From the NCBI GenBank assembly GCA_963736525.1, contig CAVTPF010000004.1:62001-126000 (forward strand): a stretch of 64,000 nucleotides of DNA, read 5' to 3'. Shown here one piece after another: positions 7,965 through 17,135 of the stretch; within the stretch, counting starts at the first letter, position 1, and every line of letters begins with the position of its first letter. The notes under the pieces are model-generated. The model was given only the letters and a program-made list of their open reading frames with translations. It did no database searches and was not told where the DNA came from. The position numbers and the translations under genes are program-made. This DNA is from Bog-473 sp963736525 (GTDB taxonomy: Bacteria; Actinomycetota; Acidimicrobiia; Acidimicrobiales; RAAP-2).

Positions 7965-9201
7965 TGCACATCGGGAAGTGGTCGATGGAGCGGATGCCGG
8001 GCGTGTAGACGAGGGTGTGGTCCGGCTCGATCTCGTAGTCGGGTATCCGCTTGTGCCACTCGCGCAGTGCGACCCGCAGCTCGAGGCGGGCCAGGTGCGA
8101 CCCGAGGCAGCGGTGGATGCCGCCGCCGAAGGCGATGTGCGGGTTGACCTCGCGGTCGAAACGCACCTCCTCGGCGTCGGGAAATTCGGCCTCGTCGGTG
8201 TTGGCGGAGCCGATCATGACCATCACCTGGTCGCCGGCGTGAATGGGGCAACCGTTGAGCTCCGTGTCCTCGACCGCCACCCGCGCGATCCCCATGACCG
8301 GCGTCTCCCAGCGCAGGAGCTCCTCGACCGCGTTCGGGATGAGCCCGGGGTCGTCCACCAGCTGGCGCCGCTGCTCGGGGTGCTGGGCCAGGAAGGCGAA
8401 CATGCAGTCGAGTGTGGCGGTGACGGTGTCGAGCCCGGCGATGAGGAAGAGGAAGCAGATGTCGAGGATGTCCTCCCGCGTGAGCCGATCGCCTTCCACC
8501 TCGGCGTCGAGGAAGCGTGACAACAGGTCGTCGCGCCGTTCCACCTCCCGCTGGTCGAGGATCTCGTTGAAGTAGTCGTAGACGGAGTCGGCGATCATCT
8601 GCTGGTAGTCGCTCGCCTCCTGGGACCCGTACAGCTTCCCGGTCACGTGGTCCGGACGGATGATGCCGTCCTTCATGGTGAGGAAACGGTCCAGCTCGTC
8701 GAGGGGCAGGCCCAAGAGGGTGAGGAACACCTGGGAGGGGAACGGGATGGAGAACTCCTTGGCGAAGTCGATCTCCTCCCGATCGATGAAACCGTCGATG
8801 AGCTGGTTGACCAGGGCCGAGACCCCGTCGTCCATGAGGGCCATCTTGCGGGGCGCGAAGATGGGGTCGAGCAGCTTGCGGTACTTCTTGTGCTCGGGCG
8901 GGTCGATCTGCAGGGGGATCATCGGCCGCTTGTTCTTGAGGTCGACGGCGTCCATGTTGGACGAGAAGATCTCGGGGTGGCGGAGGGCTTCCGCGATCTC
9001 GGCCTTGCGCGAGAGGAGGACACCGGGACCCGAGGGCATGTCGATGGACATGACGGGCATTTCGTCGCGCAAGACCTTGAAGACGGGCTGCGGGTTGGCG
9101 GCCATGCCGGCATCCATGCCGGACAGCGGGTTCTCGCCGTACGAGGACGTCGTGGTGTCCGTCTCCGCTGTGTTCGTTTCGGCTGTGGTCTCGGTGTCCA
9201 T
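7948..9201 (-). CDS. Cytochrome P450
   Basis: A 417-residue soluble P450. Seen in order are the I-helix oxygen-activation motif AGLDTVT, the K-helix E-x-x-R (EELLR), and the heme loop FGGGIHRCLG with the proximal Cys at residue 365. The first 25 residues are Thr/Glu-rich and probably disordered. It begins at ATG 9201 with a GGAGAG ribosome site, 14 bases after the stop of a TetR-family regulator on the same strand, so the two form an operon. Substrate is unknown; actinobacterial P450s of this general type act on sterols, terpenes or fatty acids. No ferredoxin partner is adjacent. The 3' end overlaps the convergent PH-domain gene by 17 bases. Confidence 0.94.
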   Translation of the reverse strand: MDTETTAETNTAETDTTTSSYGENPLSGMDAGMAANPQPVFKVLRDEMPVMSIDMPSGPGVLLSRKAEIAEALRHPEIFSSNMDAVDLKNKRPMIPLQIDPPEHKKYRKLLDPIFAPRKMALMDDGVSALVNQLIDGFIDREEIDFAKEFSIPFPSQVFLTLLGLPLDELDRFLTMKDGIIRPDHVTGKLYGSQEASDYQQMIADSVYDYFNEILDQREVERRDDLLSRFLDAEVEGDRLTREDILDICFLFLIAGLDTVTATLDCMFAFLAQHPEQRRQLVDDPGLIPNAVEELLRWETPVMGIARVAVEDTELNGCPIHAGDQVMVMIGSANTDEAEFPDAEEVRFDREVNPHIAFGGGIHRCLGSHLARLELRVALREWHKRIPDYEIEPDHTLVYTPGIRSIDHFPMCITVPA

Positions 9202-9215
9202 GTGGCTCTCCGTAG

Positions 9216-9824
9216 TTAGTCGGACGTGATCTGAAGAATTCGGTTGATCGACTGCACGAGCGAGGCCTCGTCGGACTCGGGGATGATCCAGCTCGACGCG
9301 AACAGGCGGGCGATGACGTCCACCAGCTGCTCGCGGCCGACGGCGCCGTTCGCCACCGCGGGCACGGTGTCGAGGGCGTCCCCGAGGCGCAGCACCAGCT
9401 CGCGGCGCAGGGAAGGCAGGTGGTCGAGCAGGTAGCTCATGACGAAACCGGGCTCGGACTCGAACAGGGGGCGGCACGGGTGCGAGCGGATGAAATCGAA
9501 CGCGTAGGCCATGAAGGCTCCGATGCGGTCCCCGGGCGCCGGCATCGCGGCCAGGACGTCGTCGAGCCCGCTGTTGAAGCGCCGTTCGTCGTACTCCGCG
9601 GCACCTCGCAGCACATGGTCCTTGCTCGGGAAGTAGCGGTACAGGGTCCCCCGCGACACCCCCGCCACTTCGGCGATCTCGCGCATGCCGAGCCGGAGCA
9701 CGCCGCGGCGTCCGATCAGGCCCAGGGCCGCGGTGAGGATGCGCTCCTCGGTCGCGCCGATCGGGCGGGGGGGGGCGACGGTCAGATCCACATCGGGGAT
9801 GGGGTCCTGAAGGATCGCCGTCAT
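9216..9824 (-). CDS. TetR-family transcriptional regulator
   Basis: A 202-residue repressor-type protein. The N-terminal helix-turn-helix (about residues 28-65) contains MREIAEVAGVSRGTLYRYFPSK, closely matching the TetR DNA-recognition pattern. The C-terminal helical ligand domain covers residues 75-195. The ATG at 9824 is chosen; an in-frame upstream start at 9845 would extend into the putative promoter. It is the first gene of a two-gene operon with the P450, so it likely controls both in response to the P450 substrate or a related ligand. Inverted TGTCT-type half sites directly upstream may be its operator. Confidence 0.92.
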   Translation of the reverse strand: MTAILQDPIPDVDLTVAPPRPIGATEERILTAALGLIGRRGVLRLGMREIAEVAGVSRGTLYRYFPSKDHVLRGAAEYDERRFNSGLDDVLAAMPAPGDRIGAFMAYAFDFIRSHPCRPLFESEPGFVMSYLLDHLPSLRRELVLRLGDALDTVPAVANGAVGREQLVDVIARLFASSWIIPESDEASLVQSINRILQITSD

Positions 9825-9827
9825 GCA

Positions 9828-9862
9828 GAGACATATTAGACACATTCCGTTCGATCTGTCTC
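9828..9862 (-). promoter_or_regulatory. Candidate TetR operator and leaderless promoter
   Basis: GAGACA (9828-9833) and its inverse TGTCTC (9857-9862) form an inverted repeat, with an extra TAGACA half site at 9837-9842. On the minus strand a TAATAT hexamer (9833-9838) lies about nine bases before the tetR ATG, which would give an almost leaderless mRNA. This layout suits autorepression, but binding is not shown. Confidence 0.45.
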
Positions 9863-9885
9863 ATCACTGTCCGAGGACGACCGGG

Positions 9886-9951
9886 GGCAACAAGGTGATG
9901 GCCTCGGCGCCGACGGGTGCCATCCCCTTCTCGTCGCTCGTGCCCGGCTGA
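9886..9951 (+). pseudogene. 3' remnant of a secreted LppX-like protein gene
   Basis: The plus strand here encodes about 21 final codons reading GNKVMASAPTGAIPFSSLV plus a stop. They match the C-terminus of the intact secreted protein at 31681-32427 (GSKVVANAPTGAIPFSSLV). Nothing recognisable of the gene remains upstream, where the tetR promoter begins. The remnant is convergent with the intact Ig-repeat gene at 9974-11941. The same arrangement, with the opposite partner intact, occurs at 32356-32587. Confidence 0.8.
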
Positions 9952-9973
9952 CGCCAGGTGCCGCGACGACTCG

Positions 9974-11941
9974 CTACCAGTCGAGGGTGAAGGTGAAGGT
10001 CGCCGGGGCGAAGTCGGTCGACCCGGCAGAGCTGATCGTCACCATGGCACTGGTGCCGGGGAGGCCCGAGAGCTCGTTGGCGGCGATCGTCCAGAAATAG
10101 TCCACCTGCCCTGTGGCGGCATCCGAGGAGGGAGCGCTCTCGCTCGGGTCCGTGATCCCCAGGGCGGTCGTCTCGTCCGTCGTCCCGTCGACGACGTCGA
10201 CGGACAACGGACCCGGCGGCGTCCCGTTGCCGGTTGCGACGGCACCCAGCTGCACGCTGATTTCGTTGGCGTCCGCGGGGACAACGGTGACCGTGCCTCC
10301 GTTTGACAGTGACTGTGTGGTGCTCGAGGTGAGGTCCTCGGTGCTGGCGGTGAGGCTCACGGCACCGATGTCGTAGAAGGCCTGGACCGCGGGGGACGTC
10401 GTCGCGAAGTCGCCCGGCGCGTCCGAGAAAGACGAGAAGGTGGCGTCCACCTCGTTGCTCAGTCCCGGGCCGATCGTCGGGTCGGTGGTGAACGTCGCCT
10501 GCCCGTTCACCAGTTCCACCGGCGTGTCGGTTCCCAGCTGGGAGAAGGTGACGTCGCCGGTCGGCGTCAGACCGCCGCATGACGGCGAGCAGGTCACGGT
10601 GGCGGTGTAGGTCACGGGCACACCGAATGGGGTGGACGTCGTGTTCGGGGTCAAGGTGAGCGCCGTCGGCGCCGCGTCGACGGTGAGGTCGGTGCTGGCC
10701 GTGGAGGACGCGTTGAACGCGTCTCCCGTGTAGCTGGCCGTCACCGTGTAGTCACCGGCGTCGAGGTTGTCCGGGGTCGTGAAGCTGGCCTGGCCGGCCA
10801 CGAGTGGCACCGTCGTGATTCCGGTGCCGGCGGAGAACTGGACAAAACCGCTCGGCGAAGTGCCACCGGTGACCGTCGCGGTGTAGGTCACCGCCGACGA
10901 CTGGTAGGTGACTGGATCGGTCCCGCCGGACAGCGTCAGCGTCGTCGGCTGGGGGATCACCCCGGCACCCTGGACGACAAGCACGAAGTCCTGCGTCGAC
11001 GAAAGACCGTTGCTCGCACTCACGTCGATCGGGTAGTCCCCCTGGGTCCCCGCGGCCGGTGCGCCCGACAGGTTGACCGCGAAGCCCTTTCCGTTGTGCA
11101 CGGAGTGGAGCATCATGCCCGTGGGGGGCGCGCCAGTGACGGTCACGTTGGCCATCTTCGGAAACCCGGGCGTCCCCGCGATGCTCACTGCGGTCGTTGG
11201 GGTGGCGCCCGCCGTGACGGTTGCCATGCCCGAGTCCGTGAAGGTCGGCGCCTCGTCGACGACGAGTTTGCAGTGCAGGTTCCGAGTCGTGTTGTTCGCA
11301 TCCGAGGAGTACTGCAGCCCGTAATTGCCACCGGTACCCGGTTCGGGCGTGCCCGACAGGACACCGGCATCCTCGTTGTTCACATCCTGGTTGAACGAGA
11401 TCCCCGAGGGGAGCGAATTGTTCTCGTCCAGCCCGAAGAAGGGCGGATAGGCGATGTCGGACTGGTCGTCATGGGTGTACTGCCCCACGGTCATCGGCCC
11501 CGGGCAGAAGTTGCTGGCGAACACGGGGGTTTGAAAGACGGTGAGGTCGTAGGGCTCGGTGTCGGTGCCCTGGCTGTTCGTCGCCGTGATCGTGATGAAG
11601 TAGTCGTTGCCCGTACCCGGCGCCGGCACGCCCGAGATGGTCGCGGACCCGCTTCCGGAGTTGAACGCCATGCCCGCCGGCAGCGCACCCATCTCGGCGA
11701 ACGTCGGCTTCGGATACCCGGTCGCGGTGATGTGCACCTCCTTGTTCTTGCCGACGACGACGGTGGCCGCGCTCTGTTTGATGGAAGGAGGCGACAGGGT
11801 TGGGGTGGCCGCGACCGGGCCAGCCATCCATACCAGGCCGAGGCCGAGGAACGACAGCGCGCTGACGAAGCACACGCCGCTCCGTACCTTCGACGCCGTC
11901 TTCGCGCCGCGCCGCGCCGCTCGCCATGGCACCCTGTGCAT
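9974..11941 (-). CDS. Secreted Ig-repeat protein (putative Ig and Big_3_5 domains)
   Basis: A 655-residue exported protein. The N-terminus has basic residues and a hydrophobic signal helix (residues 20-45) ending near A-T-P. The first half contains three He_PIG-like putative Ig repeats with the recurring LPAGMAF / SGVPAPGTG pattern. The second half has two or three Big_3_5 repeats (VTYTATVTG, TGDVTFSQL). A final beta domain ends in STDFAPATFTFTLDW. No LPXTG or C-terminal membrane anchor is present, so it is probably secreted or loosely wall-bound. ATG 11941 is preferred; TTG 11971 is possible. A truncated paralogue of the last 40 residues lies at 32475-32587. The role is probably adhesion or matrix scaffolding. 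Confidence 0.85.
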   Translation of the reverse strand: MHRVPWRAARRGAKTASKVRSGVCFVSALSFLGLGLVWMAGPVAATPTLSPPSIKQSAATVVVGKNKEVHITATGYPKPTFAEMGALPAGMAFNSGSGSATISGVPAPGTGNDYFITITATNSQGTDTEPYDLTVFQTPVFASNFCPGPMTVGQYTHDDQSDIAYPPFFGLDENNSLPSGISFNQDVNNEDAGVLSGTPEPGTGGNYGLQYSSDANNTTRNLHCKLVVDEAPTFTDSGMATVTAGATPTTAVSIAGTPGFPKMANVTVTGAPPTGMMLHSVHNGKGFAVNLSGAPAAGTQGDYPIDVSASNGLSSTQDFVLVVQGAGVIPQPTTLTLSGGTDPVTYQSSAVTYTATVTGGTSPSGFVQFSAGTGITTVPLVAGQASFTTPDNLDAGDYTVTASYTGDAFNASSTASTDLTVDAAPTALTLTPNTTSTPFGVPVTYTATVTCSPSCGGLTPTGDVTFSQLGTDTPVELVNGQATFTTDPTIGPGLSNEVDATFSSFSDAPGDFATTSPAVQAFYDIGAVSLTASTEDLTSSTTQSLSNGGTVTVVPADANEISVQLGAVATGNGTPPGPLSVDVVDGTTDETTALGITDPSESAPSSDAATGQVDYFWTIAANELSGLPGTSAMVTISSAGSTDFAPATFTFTLDW

Positions 11942-12014
11942 CGTTGGCCAATGTACCGGCGACCCCCGCAAGCTTCGAAGCAGATCACCCAGGTGTCACC
12001 TGGAGGTCACCCAC

Positions 12015-13349
12015 ATGTCGCACAATCGACGGACGCATTTCGGGGCGGTCATGCCCGACGCTATGGTGCCGCTCAGGACAGGCCGAGGAGTTCGAGTCGT
12101 GCCATTTGCACCGCCCGCGAAGGTAGGCCGGGCTCTCCATACGTATGCCGGCGTGGGAGCGGGCGTGGCCCTGCTCGGCACCGCGCTGGTAACGCTGCTT
12201 CGGTTCCCGTCGGCGGCGCAGGCGACCCAACTCGTCCCGCCGGGCACGCAGCCCAACGTGACGGCACAGCCGGGCACGCCTCCCGCCGGTGCGGTCGTGA
12301 TCACCGACGATGCCAACGCAAAGCAACTGGTCAAGCGGGAGCCCCCGGGGACGTCGTTCGTCATCGCGTCCGGGACGCACATGCTCTTCTCTGTGATTCC
12401 GCAGGCCGGGGACCGGTTCTACGCACAACCGGGCGCGGTGCTCGACGGCGCCCACATCGCCATCACCGCCTTCAAGCCGCCACACGGGGCCACGGCGGAC
12501 AACGTGGCGATCATCGGTTCGAGCGCCGCCGATCCCCTGGTGATTGAGGATTACGGCAAGAGCCAGCATTCGCAGACGGGCGCCGTGCAGACCAACAGCC
12601 AATCGCCCGCCCCGGGTGTCTACTCGACCGGCTGGTGGCTGCAGTGGGTCGAGGTCACGGGGAGTTCGTCGCGCGGCATCTCGCTCTCCAACGACATGGT
12701 GGTCCTGCAGTGCAAGGTCATCGACAACGATCGCCTGGGGATCGGTGGTGGTGGCAACGGCGTCACCATCGTGGACTCCGTCGTCTCGGACAACGGGCTG
12801 CACGTGGCACACAAGGGATGGGAGGCCGGCGGCATCAAGACCATCGCCGACAACGTCCTGATCGCGGACGACCAGATCGACGGGAACGGGGCCCCGGGAA
12901 TCTGGACGGACAGCGGGGCGACGGACGTCGCCGCCCTCAACAACCATCTGTCGGGAAACACCTACGGGGTTCGGGTCGAGATCAGCCACGACGTGACGAT
13001 CGCCGCCAACACCATCGTGAACAGCGCGCAGCAGTCGGTGCTCGTGATCGCCTCGTCCGACGTGACGGTCCGCGCCAACGCGCTGGACGGGAACTTCGGC
13101 GGGATCATCGTCGGTGGTGTCGGCCGGTACAACAAGACAGGGATCCACCTCGACGACGTCTACGTGGACAACAACAGCGTCGTCGACTCGGGGGCGACCG
13201 GGCTGCACCAGACGCCCCCGGCCGGAACGACCATCCAGTTCGACTACGACCACTTCGTCGGCGGGCACCTGCAGTGGGACGGCCACCGGATCACCTTGAG
13301 TGAGCTCCAGGCACTCGGACAGGAGCGCCACGGGACGTGGGCACAGTGA
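12015..13349 (+). CDS. Exported right-handed beta-helix protein
   Basis: A 444-residue protein with an N-terminal membrane/signal helix near residues 38-62 (GVGAGVALLGTALVTLL) and a body of PbH1-type repeats from about residue 170 to 420. The repeats show as regular Asn/Asp/Gly/Val turns such as GISLSNDMVVLQCKVIDN. This fold is common in polysaccharide lyases, hydrolases and surface proteins; no catalytic set can be named. The ATG at 12015 is supported by GGAGG about nine bases upstream. It is divergent from the Ig-repeat gene and overlaps the flippase gene downstream, so it likely belongs to the exopolysaccharide operon, perhaps as a modifying or trimming enzyme. Confidence 0.85.
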   Translation: MSHNRRTHFGAVMPDAMVPLRTGRGVRVVPFAPPAKVGRALHTYAGVGAGVALLGTALVTLLRFPSAAQATQLVPPGTQPNVTAQPGTPPAGAVVITDDANAKQLVKREPPGTSFVIASGTHMLFSVIPQAGDRFYAQPGAVLDGAHIAITAFKPPHGATADNVAIIGSSAADPLVIEDYGKSQHSQTGAVQTNSQSPAPGVYSTGWWLQWVEVTGSSSRGISLSNDMVVLQCKVIDNDRLGIGGGGNGVTIVDSVVSDNGLHVAHKGWEAGGIKTIADNVLIADDQIDGNGAPGIWTDSGATDVAALNNHLSGNTYGVRVEISHDVTIAANTIVNSAQQSVLVIASSDVTVRANALDGNFGGIIVGGVGRYNKTGIHLDDVYVDNNSVVDSGATGLHQTPPAGTTIQFDYDHFVGGHLQWDGHRITLSELQALGQERHGTWAQ

Positions 13350-14950
13350 CGACCACCGGGTCGGGCACCCACCGGACCCACCGCGTACAGACACCGAAGG
13401 CGCACAGAGCGGAAGCGCCGGCGGTCGACACCGACGCGGGTACGTTCGCCAGCGAGCTCCGGCTGCTCACCCGGGGCAGCTCGTTCGGCTTTGCCGGTCA
13501 GGCCGCCAGCGCCTTGCTGGCCTTCGGGTTCTCCCTGGCGGTGGGCCGGCTCTTCCATGCCGAGGGAACCGGGACGTTCTTCGAAGCGATGGCCATCTTC
13601 ACCATCGCCAGCAACGTGGGCGACCTCGGCGCCGACGACGGCCTGAACTGGTCGGTGCCCCGTCTCCGCGCCGCCGGGAAATCCGCCGACATTCGTCGGC
13701 TGCTGCCGATCGCCTGCGTGCCCGTGCTGGTCATCTCCTCACTCTTCGCTCTGGCCCTCTTTGCCTTCGCGGTGCCAATCGCGCACCTCTTCACGCACGG
13801 GCACAACTCGACCCACCTGTCTTCGTTCATACGGATCCTCTGTCCCTTCGTCCCCGTCGCCGCGCTGGTGGAGGTGCTGATCGCCGGGACCCGTGGGTTC
13901 GACCGGGTGTGGCCTCTTGCTGCCATTTGGTCGGTCATCATGCCGGCGTGCCGGCTCCTGTTGCTTCCCGTCCTCATCGCATCGGGCCTGGGGCTGCTCG
14001 CCGTCGCATACGCCTGGTCCGTGCCCATCGTGCTCGGTGCCGCCGCCATGCTGTGGACCCTGTGGATGTTCGTGGAGCGCGAGCACAGGTCGGCGGGCTC
14101 CGTCCACTCACCGGAGCGGACGAGGGTCCTGGCCCGCGCGTTCTGGACCTTCAGCGCCCCCCGGGGAGCGGCCTCCATTTGCGCCATGGCCCTGGTCTGG
14201 CTCGATGTCCTGCTCGTCGGCTACATCGTGTCGTTGCGCATGGCGGGGATCTACGGCGTGGCCAACCGCTACCTGGTCGTCGTGACCTTCGCCCTGGCAG
14301 CCGTGGGTGGGACCATCGGACCCCAGGTCAGCCGGCTGCTGTCCCTGGGACGGGTGCACGAAGTGCGGCGCCTGTACCAGGCGGCGACGGCATGGGTGAT
14401 GGCGATCGGGTGGCCCGTGTCGCTGATGCTGGCGCTCTTCGCCCCGTTCTTCATGCGGCTCTTCGGCCGGGAGTTCGCCGCCGGCGCCACCGCCCTCACG
14501 ATCCTGGCGTTGATGATGCTCTACGTCTCGGCCACGGGGAACAACACCGTCCTCCTCGTCATGTCCGGCAAGACGTCGACCAGCCTGTACGTCGGCGTCA
14601 TCACGTTGGCGGTGAACGTGGGGGCCAACCTGTACCTCATCCCGCGCCTTGGCATCAACGGTGCCGCATTGGCATGGGCGCTGAGCCTGCTCGTCGCCAA
14701 CGCGATCATCACGGTGATCCTCTACCGGCGGCTGCGGCTCCATCCTCTGGGCCCGGCCTTCCTGCCGGTGATCGCGTCGGCGGTGTTGCTCGTCGGCGTG
14801 CCCGGACTGCTCTTCCGGGTGGCGTTCGGCACGCACTGGCCGGCCCTCCTGGCGACGGGCGTCGTCGCGGGCTCGGCATACCTGTACAGCCTGTGGAGGC
14901 TTCGCGAGAAGATGGAGCTCCCCGCGCTGTCGTCGGCGCTCCGTTCGTGA
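13337..14950 (+). CDS. Polysaccharide flippase (Wzx/MATE-like, MviN superfamily)
   Basis: A 537-residue membrane protein with 12-14 predicted helices spread through residues 50-520, in the pattern of polysaccharide transport proteins that move lipid-linked oligosaccharide repeat units across the membrane. GTG 13337 is used here; GTG 13346, which overlaps the preceding stop (GTGA), is equally plausible. It overlaps the downstream glycosyltransferase by four bases. Context with a GT4, two sulfotransferases and a GT26 supports a Wzx role in exopolysaccharide or teichoic-like polymer export. Confidence 0.87.
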   Translation: MGTVTTTGSGTHRTHRVQTPKAHRAEAPAVDTDAGTFASELRLLTRGSSFGFAGQAASALLAFGFSLAVGRLFHAEGTGTFFEAMAIFTIASNVGDLGADDGLNWSVPRLRAAGKSADIRRLLPIACVPVLVISSLFALALFAFAVPIAHLFTHGHNSTHLSSFIRILCPFVPVAALVEVLIAGTRGFDRVWPLAAIWSVIMPACRLLLLPVLIASGLGLLAVAYAWSVPIVLGAAAMLWTLWMFVEREHRSAGSVHSPERTRVLARAFWTFSAPRGAASICAMALVWLDVLLVGYIVSLRMAGIYGVANRYLVVVTFALAAVGGTIGPQVSRLLSLGRVHEVRRLYQAATAWVMAIGWPVSLMLALFAPFFMRLFGREFAAGATALTILALMMLYVSATGNNTVLLVMSGKTSTSLYVGVITLAVNVGANLYLIPRLGINGAALAWALSLLVANAIITVILYRRLRLHPLGPAFLPVIASAVLLVGVPGLLFRVAFGTHWPALLATGVVAGSAYLYSLWRLREKMELPALSSALRS

Positions 14951-16173
14951 GAGTCCTCGTCGCCGCGTTCGCCTGCCGGCCGGGCGGGAGCTCGGAGACC
15001 GGCGTCGGGTGGGCGGTGGCGCGTGCCAACGCACGGCTCGGGCACGAGACGGTGCTGATCACCCAGCCCCGACATCGTGACGCGATTGAGGCCGCGCTCG
15101 CCGACGACGAGCAGCTGGCGCGCTGTCTCCGCCCCGTGTACATGGGCCTACCGGCGGGGCTGATGGAGACCTGGCAGGCCAAGGGTGGCCTGCGCGGCCT
15201 GCAGCTCTACAACCTGGTCTGGCAGGTGCGCCTGGCCCGGGTGGCGCGGCGCCTACACCGGCAGACCCCATTCGACGTCGGGCATCACGTCACCCTCTCG
15301 ACCGACTGGATCCCGAGCGGGTTGGCCTGGGTGCCGGACCTCAAAGTCGTGTGGGGGCCGCTCGGCGGCAGCGAACGCGTCCCGGTGCCGTGCCGGCCCT
15401 TCCTCGGACCCAGGGGCCGCGTCACCGAACTGGCCAGGGCGCTCGGAACCACGCCGATGCGAGCCGTCTTCGCGGGCGCCGCGGCGCGGCGGTGCTCGCT
15501 GCTCCTGGCGCAGAACGACGACGAGGCGACGGCACTGCGGCGCGTCGGGACGCCCGTCGATGTCAGACCGAACGTCTTCCTCGAGGCGGATTTCGCCGGA
15601 GGGGACATCACGCCACCAGCGACGGCGCACACGGCGCACCACTGCGCCGTGTTCGTAGGTCGGCTGCTGGCCTGGAAAGGTGTGCACCTGGCGGTGGCGG
15701 CGATGGCGCAGCCCGAGGCGGCCGCCTGGACCCTGGAGTTCTTCGGTGACGGACCCGAGCGGGGACGGCTCACCAGGTCGATCGCCGAGCGCGGCCTGCA
15801 GGAGCGCGTCAGCGTCGTGGGCCAGCGACCCCGCGCCGAAGTGCGGACCGCGCTGGCCACCGCGGACGTCCTCTTCTTCCCGAGTATGCGGGAGGCCGCG
15901 GGCTGGGTCGTGGCGGAAGCGCTGGCGGTGGGCTGCCCCGTCGTCTGCCTGCGGGCCGGCGGGCCACCGCTCATCGCCGGCGCGGCGGGCATCGCGGTGC
16001 CGCCGGGCCCCCACCTCGCACGGTCGCTCGCCCAGAGCCTGGCCGCCGCCGTCCAGCTGCCGCGCACCGTCGTGCGCTGGGACGAGACGCAGCTGCCGGC
16101 GCTCCTCGACCGGTGGTACTCGACCGTCGGCGCGCGCGACGACCTCGACCGCTCCACCACCACACGCGCGTGA
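14947..16173 (+). CDS. Glycosyltransferase family 4 (GT-B fold)
   Basis: A 408-residue GT-B glycosyltransferase. The N-terminal acceptor domain begins with VRVLVAAFACRPGGSSETG. The C-terminal donor-binding domain contains VFVGRLLAWKGVHLAV (about residue 235) and the E-x7-E-like region REAAGWVVAEALAVGCPVV (about 315-335). It starts with a GTG that overlaps the flippase stop by four bases and ends in a four-base overlap with the sulfotransferase. All three are therefore tightly coupled. The sugar donor and acceptor cannot be read from sequence. Confidence 0.92.
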   Translation: MRVLVAAFACRPGGSSETGVGWAVARANARLGHETVLITQPRHRDAIEAALADDEQLARCLRPVYMGLPAGLMETWQAKGGLRGLQLYNLVWQVRLARVARRLHRQTPFDVGHHVTLSTDWIPSGLAWVPDLKVVWGPLGGSERVPVPCRPFLGPRGRVTELARALGTTPMRAVFAGAAARRCSLLLAQNDDEATALRRVGTPVDVRPNVFLEADFAGGDITPPATAHTAHHCAVFVGRLLAWKGVHLAVAAMAQPEAAAWTLEFFGDGPERGRLTRSIAERGLQERVSVVGQRPRAEVRTALATADVLFFPSMREAAGWVVAEALAVGCPVVCLRAGGPPLIAGAAGIAVPPGPHLARSLAQSLAAAVQLPRTVVRWDETQLPALLDRWYSTVGARDDLDRSTTTRA

Positions 16174-17135
16174 GTGCCCTGCAGGTCGTCTACATCTCGG
16201 GGGCGCCGAGGAGCGGCACGACGGTGCTCGGCATGGCGCTCGGACAACTCGAGGCGGCCTGTGACATCGGGGAGTTCTGGGCGCTGTGGCGGCCGGCGTT
16301 CCGCTCCGGTGACCTGTGCGGCTGCGGGACACCGGTGCGGGAGTGTGCGTTCTGGCTCGCGGTCGCGGAGCGGTCCCTCGGGCCCGACTTCGAGGCGAGG
16401 GGCGCGTCACTGGGCGCCCTCCACAAGCGCACGCTGGGCACGCTCAGCGCCCCCCGGGTCTGGATGCACGTGACGGGCCGGCGGCGGCGTCCCGAGTACG
16501 ACGACTACGCCGACGCGCTGGGCCGCCACTACCGCGCCATCGCGGACGTGTCGGGCGCCCGGCTGATCATCGACTCCTCCAAGATGGCCGCCGACGCTCT
16601 GCTCGCCAGCACCGTTCCGGACATCTCCCTCTCGGTCATCCACCTCGTGCGCGACCCGCGCGCGGTGGCGTGGTCATGGCGCCGCCAGCGCCGCCAACCC
16701 GGGCCCCAGGGACGGGAGATGCAGCAGCAGGGCGTGCTCGCCACCGCCGCCCGGTGGGACGCCTACAACGCGTTTGCCGAGGCCCTCCTGGCTCCCCGCC
16801 TGGGTGAGCGGTTCCGCAGTCTCCGCTACGAGGATCTCCTGGCCCGTCCCGAGCAGCACATTGCGGACCTCGCCCTCTGGCTCGGGGCCGAGCCCGGCGC
16901 TGTCACGATCGAGGGGACTCCCCCCGTCCTCGCCATGACACGCGCGTCGCACCCCGTGTGGGGCAACCCCGTTCGCACGGCGACCGGATCGATACCGCTG
17001 CGGGAGGACTCCGAGTGGCGGGACCGCATGCCCGCGCTCGACCGGGGCATTGCCACGCTCATGACGCTCCCGTTCCTGGTGCGCTACCACTACCCCATGG
17101 GACGGACGATGGCCGAGGGCCGGCCGACGCGGTAG
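16170..17135 (+). CDS. PAPS-dependent sulfotransferase
   Basis: A 321-residue sulfotransferase-family protein. The 5'-phosphosulfate loop is seen as SGAPRSGTT at residues 10-18 and the 3'-phosphate region as HLVRDPRAVAWSW near residue 160. A C-G-C segment near residue 50 may be structural. It starts at GTG 16170, overlapping the glycosyltransferase stop (GTGA). It probably transfers sulfate from PAPS to a sugar of the exported polymer. Its 3' end overlaps by 46 bases the 3' end of a convergent paralogous sulfotransferase, which shares the same motifs and C-G-C segment. Confidence 0.88.
   Translation: MSALQVVYISGAPRSGTTVLGMALGQLEAACDIGEFWALWRPAFRSGDLCGCGTPVRECAFWLAVAERSLGPDFEARGASLGALHKRTLGTLSAPRVWMHVTGRRRRPEYDDYADALGRHYRAIADVSGARLIIDSSKMAADALLASTVPDISLSVIHLVRDPRAVAWSWRRQRRQPGPQGREMQQQGVLATAARWDAYNAFAEALLAPRLGERFRSLRYEDLLARPEQHIADLALWLGAEPGAVTIEGTPPVLAMTRASHPVWGNPVRTATGSIPLREDSEWRDRMPALDRGIATLMTLPFLVRYHYPMGRTMAEGRPTR

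Noticed and set aside
11096..12547. 483-codon plus-strand frame across the Ig-repeat gene and the beta-helix start
   Set aside because: Arg/Gly/His-rich shadow translation with no ribosome site; it overlaps two better-supported genes.
13300..16173. Single 957-codon frame joining flippase region and GT4
   Set aside because: Only its last 408 codons are real (GT4). The first part is out of frame with the flippase, whose own frame shows the membrane helices, so this is not a fusion.
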